This document shows positions 42,548-54,704 of a DNA stretch of 64,000 bases, piece by piece. Under the pieces are notes generated by a model, which was given only the letters and a program-made list of their open reading frames with translations, did no database searches and was not told where the DNA came from. The DNA lies in assembly GCA_029216955.1 (NCBI GenBank), contig JANAVB010009599.1, positions 2,293,240 to 2,357,239 of the forward strand. Reading direction: 5' to 3'. Numbering within the stretch: the first letter of the stretch is position 1; each line of letters starts with the position of its first letter. This DNA is from Iris pallida. Its lineage: Eukaryota > Streptophyta > Magnoliopsida > Asparagales > Iridaceae. The position numbers were made by a program, and so were the translations under genes.

Positions 42548-44749
42548 AGTCTACCCTCCTTAGAAAAATTTTGTCCTCGAAATTAAGATGGTAATACTCC
42601 TTCTAGGTCAAATACCCCCACAATCATAGTCTCAAACACACGGTTCGATAATCATATGCGTCTGTCCAAAATCATGATACTCAGAATCTTCGTCATGCTA
42701 GTGAGCAAGGCTACGATAATCACAGAGTCCTTGACTAAGGTACATACCTCTTGAATCATGGTATTTAAAATTTCTGCACTGCCGCATGCTTGGCAACAAA
42801 AACCTTAAATTTCCACACCCGAAAAATACATCCAAAATCTGACTATATATCCTCACTATACCAGCTTACACGACTATCAAAGATTCTAGATCTATAGCTG
42901 AGGTGACCTAGCCCATATGATTTATCTCAGAAGAAAATCAAACATAACACAAGGACAACAGGACAAAATTGATCAATCAACAAGGAACAGAGGGAATCGA
43001 ATTTTCAAGACAGTTATAAGAGGCAACTGCGGAAATAGAATCGAGAAGAACGAAACCTGCAACAAGATCTCCAATGGCCTGCGCATCCTCGACTATCCTG
43101 GCGAAAGCTCGTCCCTACTGGCTTTTCCTGGCCTGCTGCTAATGCTGTATGTACCTCTGCTGCTAAGTTGGTAAGGGTAATCCCTTCTGCTGGCCCACCG
43201 GAGCCCTAGCTCCTGCTCTATGAACTTTCCGTCCAAATGACTTAGGACACTCTCTCAGCCGATGATCGGATCCTCCGCAAAGCAAATATCTGCCCAACCT
43301 CTTCCGACATTTGCCCCAATCGTGCCCTGGTTTCTTACAGAAGGGGCAAATGATAACAAGCTGCTGTCCTGGGGCCTGCTGCTGCCTCTATTGCTGCTGT
43401 ACCTGCTGAAAGGGTACACGATCCTGAAACTGCTGCTGCTGAGAGTAGACCCTCGACTGCTGATACTGCTACTGAATCTGTAGGTGGGGTATCTGCTGCA
43501 GATACTACTGTTGAATCTATAAGTGGGGCCTCTTGGCCAGGCCCGTACTGCCACTAGCTTCCTGAGTGTCTCGCGTCCTCGTCTCCTTCAGCCCAAGATC
43601 GTCCTCCGCTGCTATGGCTCCTACCAGAATCTTCTCGAAAGTGGCCTCATGGCTGCTCTTGGTATACGACCTAACCTTCATGATCAAGCCCCTGCGGAAC
43701 CTCCTCACCTTCTCGACCTCATTAAGGTCCTCAATTAATCTACTCAAACGGCAGAACTCCCCGACGTACTCCTCAACGGTCCGGTTCCCCTGAACCAAAC
43801 TCTCGAACTGTGCCTCAAAGGTACCGAGTGCTGTATCGAGAAAGAACTTAACTTGTATCGTTTCTTGAAGTTTGCCCAAGTCTGACTGGTTGTACCAACC
43901 CTCGAGTCCGTCTGATACCAAGTAAGGGCCAAGTCCTGCATCTGACTGGCTGCTGCCTCGATCTGTAATCCAGTTGGTATCTGTGCCAATCAAAATATCT
44001 CCTCAATATGCTCTACCAATCGTCAGCGTATATGATGCCCTCTGTACCTTTGAAGTCCCGGGGTCCCATCTTTTTAAAGGATTGGATGTCTGAAGTCTTC
44101 GGCTGATACTGCTGCATCTGTCCTCCCAGTGGCTGAGCAGCCACCAGCTCTACTATCGTCCTGACCAACTAGTGAGTATCCTGTATGCTCTATCGAAAAT
44201 CAGTAGACTGGCTCTGCTGCATCTGCTGCTGAGTCTCCAGGAATCGCTGAAAAAGGATAAACATCTGAGCCGCATCCACTGTCCCTGAAGGCAACTGCTG
44301 CTGATTCATATCCAAAATGACGGGGAAAGACCTCCGGACAGGTGGAGGTACACTCCCAAAAGCTGCAGACGGTCATAAATAAGTAGAAACAGGAGGTGAT
44401 GTGGTCCCAGCGTCTACAATCGGGCGAGGGGTGGTAGACCTCTCACCAGAGTCTGCTGGGCCAGAGCGATGCGATCGTGTCTCAATCACCATCCTGGAGA
44501 CAGATCAAACAAGGAATCAATTCGGAGACAAACGATAATTCAAGGGAGGATAGTTATTTCAATGAAGCAATCTTCGACAAAAATTTAGATGGCAGGAATT
44601 CAGTTAAGAGTTTTTTCTAATGTGATTGAGTACCTCAAAATAATCATAATCCTACTGCAGGCTGTAATGATACTCTAGTTCGAAGTAATGATACTCTAGT
44701 TCAAATACCTCTACACAAACTCGACCTGCATGGGCCACCACTAAAAATG
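42548..44749 (-). mobile_element. Dimer internal region 1 (gag only)
   Basis: 2202 bp between LTR 1 and LTR 2. The low end holds the complement of TTTCGAGGACAAAATTTTC and AAGGAGGGTAGACT (polypurine tract). The high end holds the TAGTGGTGGCCCATGCAGG leader. Gag remnant between; no pol. Confidence 0.85.
42977..44492 (-). pseudogene. Family-A gag, internal region 1
   Basis: Starts MVIETRSHRSGPADSGER at 44492, right after an acceptor-like CTGTCTCCAGG. A Gln-rich part, DFKGTEGI(I)YADDW, QIEAAASQMQDLALTWYQ, VQGNRTVEEYVGEFCRLSRL and VRRFRRGLIMKVRSYT form the capsid-like gag core. Near 43260-43350 CPFCKKPGHDWGKC is an intact CX2CX4HX4C knuckle, followed by a second one (LLCGGSDHRLREC) lacking its first Cys. 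It ends VEDAQAIGDLVAG... and a TGA at 42979-42977, with no protease. Four or more in-frame stops and a frame change make it inactive. Confidence 0.8.
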
Positions 44750-45112
44750 TGTCACGACCCGCACCCACTATGAGGGTATGAGTACGTAACAACGCCCAGC
44801 CTACGCCGCAGTATCGGCGGTAGAACGTTGTTCTAGGTCTTGAACTATAACTAACACAATTTGACATACTCTCCAAAAGGAGGCCAAATCACAGAAGGTA
44901 CAACTCAATCACAATCTGGAGGTAGAATATATCATGATGGAATAGATAAGGAAATCCTCAAAACTGAGGTACAAAGAGAAGATAAATAAATCAAAGTTAA
45001 CAAATACCAGTCTCAACATCTCCATAAATATACAACTCTGAAATTCAAGACAACAACTAACATGAAAAGAAAGAACAATCTAGACTATCTATGCTATGCA
45101 TGGGTATCATCC

Positions 45113-45268
45113 TCAGCAACTGCCTGAACCTCCCCAGGGGTCCAGGTCGCGAGTGTCATCTAGGCAAGCTCCATAGTAAGGGGTACAGGGTTCCTCATCA
45201 TCCTTTGTAAAATTTTCAACAGGTCCAGTCAGGACGGGAGCGAGCATAATACATCTCATGCAGATCAT
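45113..45268 (-). CDS. Conserved 51-aa small ORF in LTR A (dimer LTR 2)
   Basis: MICMRCIMLAPVLTGPVENF, TKDDEEPCTPYYGACLDD, TRDLDPWGGSGSC, same 156-nt frame as LTR 1 and LTR 3. Differences from LTR 1 are a few substitutions, mostly G-to-A on the sense strand, with no frameshift. Confidence 0.45.
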   Translation of the reverse strand: MICMRCIMLAPVLTGPVENFTKDDEEPCTPYYGACLDDTRDLDPWGGSGSC

Positions 45269-45314
45269 AACAGGTTAGAAAATATAAACATGCAAGAGAG
45301 TACGATACATAAAA

Positions 45315-45317
45315 CTG
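45315..45317 (-). other. Splice-acceptor-like site upstream of the small ORF (LTR 2)
   Basis: The minus strand reads TGTACATTCTTTCAG|TTTTATG, about 50 nt before the small-ORF ATG. Kept at 57453 (LTR 3), near 12290 (plus-strand copy) and near 26937; LTR 1 has CAT instead of CAG. Confidence 0.4.
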
Positions 45318-47799
45318 AAAGAATGTACATGATGTAAAAGAGAGAACTGTAATGGAAATATCTACTACAAGTAGAGAACTATCAGTGACTGGTGATGTAG
45401 AGTACAAAGTCGATATGTAAACGGCTGAATTTGTGCATGAATATACTAAAGAGGCTCACATGGTTATACTACTTTGGAATTTTTCACATGACTATTTATA
45501 CTCTTCCATACCCCAATCAATACACAAGGATCCAGACAAGTTATGTTACGTATATAATTTTCACATAAAAGCCCATAGATGGGTGTACATAAAGTATACA
45601 TGAGGGCTCAGAACTGAGTGCACATGAATTCCATATGAAGGCCCATGAAGGGGTACACATAAAGTACAGGTTATACATGAGATACATAAAAAACATGATC
45701 GAACATGAGAGCACATAAGAGTACACGAGCGTGCATGAACGAACATGAAGCACATGAGAAACATGAATAACATGAGAGCGAGGAATACATGATGTACATA
45801 AAACAGATGACATAAAGTATCCTATGCTCCCGAGGGGGATAACATCTCATGTAGGGATCCATATAGTACCAATCCATGATATATCGTGACAGCATCAAAT
45901 AAGGTAATCTAGAGCAGGAATGTAATCCTAAGCAAGTTATGAAATGATCAGAGAATGTACTCGCCTGGTATCTGAATAGCTGTAAGAATATACTGCCCAA
46001 GATAAGGTATCAGTCACCTATTTAGAGCAACACAAATCAAGATGTATACAGGGGATGAATAATGAAATGTATAAAGCATCTGCATGCTGTCTAGGTCAAA
46101 CTAGACTAAAGTCAACACTTGGTCAACTCTAGTCAACCACACTAGTCAAACTAGGTCAACTAGGTCAAACCTAACCCAAACAAGTCTAACAAGTCTCACT
46201 AGACCTAACCAAGCCTAGGCTAGCACATAGACACAACACAAGGCTAACACAAGCAAAGTAAAACAATGTGAACCACACTAAGGCATATACCATATAGGTA
46301 TATATATTTACCATACATAGGGCTATTGCCTATAATTATTAATATATATACATTACATATTGGGAAGCATATATTTACATATATATTTCATATACAAGCA
46401 TCAAACTTATATATATATTTATATACTACATTATTTATGCATATTTTGTATTACCTATATTATATACCATACATGCCTACCTTGCATACATTATACTTGC
46501 TTTCATTTTTACTACATGATTCATATCTTGCATTTATACATTCATATCTACATGCATTCATACATATCATTCATAAATGCAAACTTGCATTACATATACA
46601 TAACATATATGCATACCATAAAAAGAAAATCAACTAACCTATGTAAACCTATATACATGCATTATATTACATACATTACATTCACACTTTACATATATTC
46701 ATTCATACACTACCTGTATTCATATATGCATACTTGCATACATGTACCACTACAATACCTTACATTACATCCATTCATGCTTGCATACATACATTCATTC
46801 ATATACATTCAGCCTTGCATACATTTTAGTTCATTCATATCAATTTCAGCACTACAAGAATAAGGGCTTTTCTTGACGGTGATTCCCCGTCAAGAAATGG
46901 GTATCTTGACGGTTGTAGATCCGTCAACTAGGCCGGAGTCAAGAAAAGTCTCCCCTTTTTCTTGACGGTCCATGAAATGGCTTTTCTTGATGATTTTTTG
47001 CCGTCATTTTAAGTGATTTTCTTAACTGTTTTTAGCCGTCAAGATAGCTTTTTTTTAGGAACCGTCAACATAGGCAAAAACTTTTCTTGACTCCGGACTA
47101 GATGACGGTCTTTAACCGTCAATAAAAGCATTTGTTTTGACGGACAAAACCCGTCATGAAGAGCAATAATTCACGGCTATATTGTGCAGCATGATATAAA
47201 TTAAAGTTGACGTTTGACAACAGTCAAGAGAAGCTATCCAGAGTACCGTCAAGATAAGCATGCCAAAATTCTGTCAAGAATTATATAATATTAATCAACC
47301 ACACATTATATCAATCCAGAAGCTACACACATCAAATTACTATAAAACCCAAATTTCATATTAACAAACTGTATTGTTCATACAATAAAAACTTCCAATA
47401 CACATCCCACCACATGTATTCTTCACTTGTCCAACCACGACATAATCCACCAATACTACAAAATGAAACAAAAAATAGCAAACCATATCGAAGCACATCC
47501 CTCCATATCCACAGCATTCCCCTATTCACAACATGCATCCATCTTCATTTTTCAGCAAGTTCCTGAGAGAACAAGAACACAAATTATAAATATAGTCTCC
47601 TACATGTTCTTATATAGATATTCAACTCACTATTAAAGAATTATCAATACAGTTTAACTTTGTTGCTGCACACACAAGAACTCGAGACAATTTGAATCAT
47701 TTGACAAGAAATACTCAAAGTATCATAAAATTTACATCCCAAATAGAAGCAACATATAAATTCTTGGTCGAACACCATGGTGACAAGGTTTAGATGTTT

Positions 47800-47958
47800 T
47801 CAAATATCGTTGCATCAATACCTAGATATGTGTTATCTATATATATTAAACATGTATGTATATGCATGAGTGTGTGTGTGTCATATATGCATATTCTGTG
47901 GACTGGATATGTGAGATACATATATATTGCATATATATGTGTATATATACATATATAT

Positions 47959-48021
<63 letters not shown>

Positions 48022-48891
48022 TGTCATGGGTTATAGGAGATGGTGTGGCATAAGTTATATAGAGTAGATACATAGGTATTCATGTGTTATATTTATGAGT
48101 ATTGCATGAGAGGGGTTGTGTTTGGAGTGAGAGTTCATTTAGGATATGAGTGAGTGTGCTGTAGTTTCTATGGTGTTAGTTATAAGAGTGATACATATAT
48201 ACATGTTATAACCAGGAATATTTATAGGGGATTTGGAAATGTATCAGATATTTGAGGTCGGATAAGAACAATGGCCTATGGTGGAGTGTAAGAATGTTGG
48301 GTATTAAAGAGTATCAGGAATTGGTTAAGTTCAGAGATTTAGGAGTGTTAGAATGAGAGGGGATTGCATTGAGAGGGTGAGTGATGAGGAGGATGTTTAG
48401 GGATACACTATGGCAGACCATTGGGGTTGGACTTGGCCATTTGCCATGGCTGCATTTACCACTTTGCTGTAGCAAGCAAAGCATGCATAGTACTAGCAGC
48501 AGCTTAGTAGCAGCATCAGCAATATGCTCTTAGGGGCTATGGCATTGCTTGGGAAGTGTAAAGCTAAGGTAATGCATTGACTTGCCTACATTATTGCTTG
48601 GCCTTAAGCTAATGGCTAGAGCAGACCCTTTAACTCAATTGGTTAGTAGCAGAGCAATGTATCAATAAGTATAGGGGTTATGTTCAGTAGGATTTTTGTT
48701 AAGTTCGGTCGGATACATCTTTGTAACTGTAATTCAGAGGGAGATACTTTTGTACCTGATCCTTAGGCCATTGTCTTGTCCATTGGGCCTTGGTTATTGG
48801 TAGTGTTAGTATCATTAAGAAGTTGATATAGGATTTGTGAGGGTATCTAGTATCAGAGGTTAGTGCCATTAGTATTAGGTGCGGGTCGTGA
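47800..48891 (+). mobile_element. Possible LTR fragment inside the CACTA element
   Basis: 48877-48891 is GTGCGGGTCGTGACA, the same terminal 15-mer as the long A LTRs, but the upstream sequence is not family A. A TTTTC occurs on both sides (near 47799 and at 48893), which could be a TSD. The left terminus lacks TG, so the boundary is uncertain. Confidence 0.3.
47962..48020. repeat. (TA)n microsatellite
   Basis: About 59 bp of unbroken TA inside the CACTA element. Confidence 0.95.
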
Positions 48892-51407
48892 CAATTTTCC
48901 TTCTAGAATGTAAGACAAAAATGATTCTCTATTGCTTGGTTACACTTTCAATCTGTTATGACATGTTATCATAGGTTTGAGGTTGAAATGATTGTTCTTT
49001 ATCCATGCACAATACGTTTCGATGAACTAGGTGTGTATCCCTATAATAAAAGGTTCATTTTACATGAAGAGGACCTCTTTTCTCTTCCCTCGATTGTTCT
49101 TTAAAAGCTTTATTCTACATGATTGTTCTTTAAAAGCTTCATTTTAGATGAAATAAAAACAATAAAAACAATACAAGAGCATAACATGAGCATGAATACA
49201 TACATTAATTAACGTGTCACCTGTAGGTGGCTTTTAACATGAGCAATTGTTAACCCAGGTAAGGATATTGTCTTGAATATTCCTTTAGGTGTTACCCCTA
49301 TAAATCAACACAATTATTACACTAAATTAGTGCCTTCACAGTAAACTTGATAAATGAGAAGAGAAAATTTGCTCAACTACGGAAGCATAAAATTCAAGCA
49401 ATTGGACTCTAAAAGAAATTTGCTCAACTACGGATAGCTTCGCCTCCTTGGAACAGCAAATCGAAGGCCAGAGAGTGGCAGAGGCTAACCTCCTCCTCCT
49501 CCTTGCAGTAGTATACCTGTATGGTAAAAACCAATCAATAATCACTCTCTTTTATTTTTCCATTACAAATATATTCAGAGACCAAGTGTTCCTTGCTCAA
49601 GTCTCTGTTCTAATTTTAAGAGATTTTCCACAATATAAGTAAAGCACACTATAAAACTAATCCAATTACAAATACCAATCCCTGAGTTTCGTACTTGCAC
49701 AAAATTACTACTATTAAACTATTTAAACATATTCTAAACTATAGGACCATCTAGCAACCTTAGAATTTTAGAAATTAACAATTAAGTAAGAAGTGCCACT
49801 ATAAGACATGGTCCTTGCCTGCAGGATGAAGGTTTGAGCCGATGAAAAAATATTCTATAAGTAGGGGCCAGAGGTACATCTTGATGTTGCAACAACATCT
49901 TGATGTTGGACAGACCTCAGATACTTGTCAGAAAGTTCTTAATATGTATAATTTTAAAAATAATCCAACACTTATTTGTACACATCATGTATTAAGTTTT
50001 TCCACATTCAAATTGTGGACTTCTAATTTCATAAAAAGAAAAATATTACCTTCAGAAGGATCATGTCATTGCGAAAGAGATGAAGCAACAAAAGTACAAA
50101 AGTAAAAAATAAAAAAAAAACGGACAATATTACCTACTAACATTTGCGACCGTAAGGGGTGCAGCTCACATGGTGCCCTAGGCACAGCCAGCGAGAGCTC
50201 TCACTCTCTTCAAATCTTTAATAGCTGGCCAGAGACTTCCCAACACAACTTACCCCTCCATTGATTAAGTGGTCCTAAATAAATACATGGTAAAGAAATA
50301 GGCGGCAGCTCTAGTCAAGATTTCTTGATTTGCTACTCTTGAGTAGAGATGGAGAGGGAGAATGAGAATAAAAGTTATTCATTTAGTTGAATTTTAAGGG
50401 AAAAATCCTCACAGTTTGTAGTCTTTTATATTGGTTTTTCCAGATTCAGATTTCATGTTTCTATTTACAGTTTTTTGTGATGTTTTTTTTTTTTGCATTG
50501 TTACCATTACAGGAGGTTGAAAGTACTTCTAGTTATTTTTCTTTTTTGAGATAATGTCTAATCTTCCTATTGATAATTAAAATGTGTTTTGGAAAAGATT
50601 TAAAGGCCGATTGATACACCAATTAATGGTTTTCGGCCCATGACTATTCAGGATCTTTGTACAAGGTCTGGTTAATTGTACAGGCCGATTAATGGATATG
50701 TTGTTGATTAACTGGGTCAATTTTATTGAAATTACTTCACCTCTAGAGCACTAAAATCACAGTTATGTTACAAGCAAATGTCTATGCACATTTGTCCATG
50801 TGAAGTATTGTTGATATTCCAGAAAACTCACTAGGAGTTTTGAGTACAAGTTATTGCTTCCAATTGCATCATTATTATTCAGTATATGAAGATGATGGGT
50901 TTGAATCCACCAACCATAAGCCAACGATATAGAATAAAAGGAAATCACAAAGACAAAGTATTAACATGGAAAAAATCTCGCGGTAACAAAATCAAGAGGA
51001 CAAGCCAAGCACAAATATACTATAATCTAGTTGGAACTCTCTTGTAATCCCTTAGCCCTTACTCAAAGATGCAAAATATTACCTACTGACATCAGTAGGT
51101 AATATTGTCCTTTTTATGAAATTAGGTAATATTCCTTCCAAATCAATAATCAGAATATCTCGCTTGTTGTAAAGCACAAAAGTAAATTTACCGACAATTC
51201 TCTAAAAGACCTGAAGGCATTCATTCAACCAAAATTAAATTTACCGACAATTCTTTGGCTACTGCTTCCATCTGAAACTCCGAGTAGAGAGTGGCGCCAA
51301 CGTGGTCCAAGTAAACTAGACCTAAAATCAACCAAGAAAATAAAACCCTAACAAACATAATTTTTCTAAAATTTGGATATCAAATAAATTGCAAAAAAAA
51401 GTGTGAC
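48892..51407. other. AT-rich interior of the CACTA element
   Basis: No transposase or other protein was recognised on either strand. Open frames are short and of low complexity. A direct word repeat GATTGTTCTTTAAAAGCTT lies near 49084 and 49120, and AAATTTGCTCAACTACGGA occurs twice near 49365 and 49418. Confidence 0.4.
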
Positions 51408-51660
51408 CTTCCAATATTTTGAATTCGGAAGCCCTAATTTGGTCGATGTTCTTGGGGGCGTTCGGGTAGCCATAGTCTTCTCCGAACTGCTTCAGAAATT
51501 TCCCTTTCGAAAGCTCAAGATTAGGAAAAAAATAAAGAGGAGAAATCGAACCTAGGTCGATGTCTTCCTCGTCGAGATCCCCCTCTTTGTCGTTCAAATC
51601 AGCTTCGATGGCCACCGGGGAGAGAGTTGTCGGTCTTGGACTTTTCGGAGAGGGGACCAC
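51408..51660 (-). pseudogene. Captured gene fragment resembling molybdenum cofactor sulfurase exon 1
   Basis: 51498-51408 (minus) encodes FLKQFGEDYGYPNAPKNI then DQIRASEFKILEG, closely like the N-terminus of plant Mo-cofactor sulfurase (ABA3/LOS5: FLKEFGDYYGYPDGPKNI...EIRDTEFKRL). It ends at a good splice donor (TTGGAAG|GTCACAC), followed by a T-rich intron-like stretch, as if exon 1 and part of intron 1 had been taken up. The catalytic NifS-like and MOSC parts are absent. Codons before FLK do not match the usual Met-Glu start. 51660-51540 is open (EADLNDKEGDLDEEDIDL) and acidic; its origin is unknown. Confidence 0.65.
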
Positions 51661-51930
51661 GCATAGGCCATCGGGGAGAGAGTTCTACGAGAGGGGGACA
51701 TGATTGTTGAGAGAGAGAGAGAGGGCTTTCAGAGTGGAGGGGGATTTGGAGATTAGGGTTTGGGATTTAGAAAGGATCTATATGAGAGAGAAAGGAGGAA
51801 GAGGAAGAAGAGAAGGAAGATGATGGAGAGGAGGAATAAGGGTTTGTTGGTTTGGGCTCTCCTTCTCCATCTGCTCGTAGAGAAATAGAGCGGAGAGGAA
51901 AGAATCGGAAAATAAAGAAAATGGGATTGA
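51661..51930 (-). other. GA/CT-rich stretch upstream of the captured fragment
   Basis: (GA)n and GGAGA runs from 51700 to 51850 (CT-rich on the strand of the captured exon). Such tracts are common in plant 5' leaders, so promoter or leader sequence may have been captured with the exon. Confidence 0.35.
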
Positions 51931-53877
51931 AAGACGACCGTCAACATATATCAAATTTCAAAAAATTACCAAAATGGCAGCTGAAAAAATCGTACCAATT
52001 TTTTAGGCATATATTGGTTGACGGTTATTACCGAACCGTCATTAAATAAAAGGATGTTTCTTGACGGATCATCTAAAACCGTCAACTATTATGCTGTAAG
52101 ATTGCTAAATTAACATAAAATAAGGCATTTCTTGACGTAAGGCTAAATCCGTCAAGATAAGCCATTTTCTTGACGGTTTTTCACAACCATCAACTTATAA
52201 ACCTCCAAGAATCGTCATTTTTCTTGTAGTGCAGTTTAATGGTGAAATAAATGTGTGTGTATAGGTGTTGTGTCAATGTGAAAAAAAGTGTACCAAATTG
52301 TTCTCAGATATTAGAATTCAGGTTTGATTGTAACCATGTGTGTGTGTAGAGGACATGGAAAAAAAGTGTACCATATAACAGTTTCAGGTTCAATAAAATA
52401 AATATGTGTGTGTCAATGTAATGTCCTTAGTTTTTCAATGCAAATGTACACATTACAGTGTACTAGGTTCACATGTGTGTGTGTGTGTCTAGATATTCAA
52501 CATAGGTTATAGTATGTTGTGTAAATATGGGTGAGTGTGTGTGTACATGACATAGGCTAGGGTGTGTATTCAGATTTCAGTAGGAAACATAGATTATTAG
52601 TTTAACAGTGCATTAGCACATGTATTCTCAGGAAAAAAATAGTTTACATGGGTGTGTCTCAGGTTTTACTCATGTGTGTGTGTAAACATTCATGTGTGTG
52701 ATAGTAGGTAGCAATGGCGTGTAGATTTGGTGTCTAAGCTCATGTGTGATGTGTATGTGTAATATCAGTATGCACACATAACAGGGTATCCATTCTCAGG
52801 TTTCAAAATAGGGAATGTGTGTGTCAAACGCAGAGAAAATCAGTTTACATACACAGTCTCAGTATTTAACAGTTAGCATGCCCAAATCAATTTGAAACCT
52901 ATAACCAATCACCAAACATGAACCTATCATGTAGATAAAACCTAGATACACATAGATGAACCATCATTGCAATTTAACCAATAGAAAATAGTTTAATCAT
53001 GCAATTTAATCTCAGGAAAATCACAAACAGTCGAGTATCAGAAATATTGGGGAAAACCCATGATTCGAATTCAAAATACAATCAATACTCGAGTTAAAGG
53101 GTTGGTAAATCAAGTGTCGAATGTGAACATGTCGTACAAGTGTCCTAGTGTCTAAAAACTAGATATAAATGTGTCCAAATCGGTTCCACATACGAGCACT
53201 GGGACTGTGTACTGACAGCGTCGTACACGCGTGTCGAGGGTTCGTACATACGACACGAGTCGATTCGTGACACGTGCTTGTGTCCCCATGTTGGCCCAAC
53301 ATAGGGCAACATGTTCGTGTCCCTGATACGTCACCATGACGTGTCCACGAGGGACACGAAGCCTGCGTCAGGAGCCACTGTTCGTGCGTGTGCGTGACAG
53401 TGTAATTTAGTGCAGGTAGGCTTTCGCATCCGATACGACACATAAGTCCACAAAACTTGGGGGAAACGTTCGCAGATACTGCCCCCACATGTCCACCAAG
53501 TTTTATGGTGTCTCGAGCTGTATCGTGTTCGTAATAAACGTCGGGCAGCAGGACAGTGCACACGCGTGTCGTACAGCGTGTCCGCGCCTGTTTCTGACAC
53601 AAAAACGACACGAAAATGACACAAAATCCAACTCAGTCTTCATAAAATATAATATACACACATAGATCTATAAATTCATGTAATTAGTTTAGCAAAACAC
53701 GAAAATCAAATCCTAAGTGGCATTCTATCAAACACTTGCACATACACTATGACACGTGTCCGATACGGACGCCAAACGGACGCGATTTCTAACCAAATTC
53801 TAGGGACAACTAGGGGACACCTAGATCTAGGTTGTGATGCAAAGAAATCAGAATATTAGCACAATTTGAGGAGTTTT

Positions 53878-53880
53878 ACC
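53878..53880 (-). other. Splice-donor-like site in dimer LTR 2
   Basis: CACCTATAG|GTAAAACTCC on the minus strand, about 250 nt past the TATA box. Confidence 0.5.
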
Positions 53881-54130
53881 TATAGGTGCCAATAGCAAGA
53901 AAAGCCCCAAATTAGAGTGTTCCTCCTTACTAGCTCGGATCCCAAAATTGCTCAAAATCTGGGATTACTCTCCATAAACAGGAAATAGAAGAGTATTAGG
54001 CTCTAATGCAAGAAACTAGAGTTAAAAAGGAATTAAAATAGGAAAACTATGGATTGGAAAAGAATGGCCATACATTTTTTTTCCTATGTGTTCATTCAAT
54101 ACAAAAGAGGCAAGAACTAAATGAGAAGAT

Positions 54131-54138
54131 TATTTATA
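54131..54138 (-). promoter_or_regulatory. TATA box of dimer LTR 2
   Basis: CCTATAAATAATCTTC on the minus strand, aligned with 41974 and 60885. It would drive internal region 1. Confidence 0.65.
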
Positions 54139-54704
54139 GGGAGGAGAGACCTAGTGGCTGGTCATAATAAATGAAATTAGGGTTAGGGTTTCAAGTCATG
54201 GGCCATGGGCCAAGTTTCATAATTCATGGAATTAAATTATAAGTCATAAGTCAAGAACCTATTCATTATTCCTCATATTTCAAACTAGATTCTAAATGAC
54301 TAAACTAGGGTTGACTTAAGTTAGACTAGGGTCACACCATGCTATTCAAGTCACCACAACCAGGGTCAACATCTAGGTTAGTCTCTTAAGTCACAAGTAG
54401 TAGAAGTCAAATTCAACAACCATCAATCCAATAATTAATCAAATAATTCTAATTAGTCAAAATGACCAAATTACCCCTAAGCTGAAAATGATAAATAAAT
54501 ATTACAAATCACAAGGTTAGGCTCTAGGTCAGACAGTCTTTAGGGTTTCACTAGCTGCACATCAAAATCACAAGTCATGATTTTTAAATAGTTTTAAAAT
54601 GATTAAAAATCACCAAAAAATTTATCACGATTTAAATACCATAATTAAATAATTAAAATCATAAAATTTCAAAATTACACTCATATAGAAAACTGGGTGT
54701 TACA

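Larger units (their letters stand above)
46850..52231. mobile_element. Non-autonomous CACTA (EnSpm) DNA transposon, 5382 bp
   Basis: The ends are CACTACAAGAA (46850-46860) and TTCTTGTAGTG (52221-52231), perfect 11-bp terminal inverted repeats of the CACTA type, with TSD CAG at 46847-46849 and 52232-52234. Subterminal CTTGACGG/CCGTCAA(G/C) words repeat in both orientations over the first 430 bp or so and the last 300 bp, as expected of transposase-binding arrays. No transposase was recognised. It carries a gene fragment (51408-51660) and AT-rich filler. Confidence 0.93.
44750..54704 (-). mobile_element. Dimer LTR 2, split by a CACTA transposon
   Basis: From TGTCACGACCCGCACCC to GGGTGTTACA. 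9955 bp, of which 5385 is the CACTA element plus one TSD copy, leaving about 4570 bp. It lies between the two internal regions and so serves as 5' LTR of one and 3' LTR of the other. 40080-40100 in LTR 1 shows the uninterrupted site (ATTTCAGTTTAATGG). Confidence 0.9.

Noticed and set aside
47846..48073. Frames of alternating Ile/Tyr around (TA)n in the CACTA element
   Set aside because: Pure microsatellite translation.
53159..53611. 150-codon Cys-rich frame, with relatives at 41012-41416, 5783-6154 and 60211-60414
   Set aside because: They come from the GACACG island, which is stop-poor. The frame differs between copies and is interrupted differently, unlike the small ORF at the LTR 3' end.
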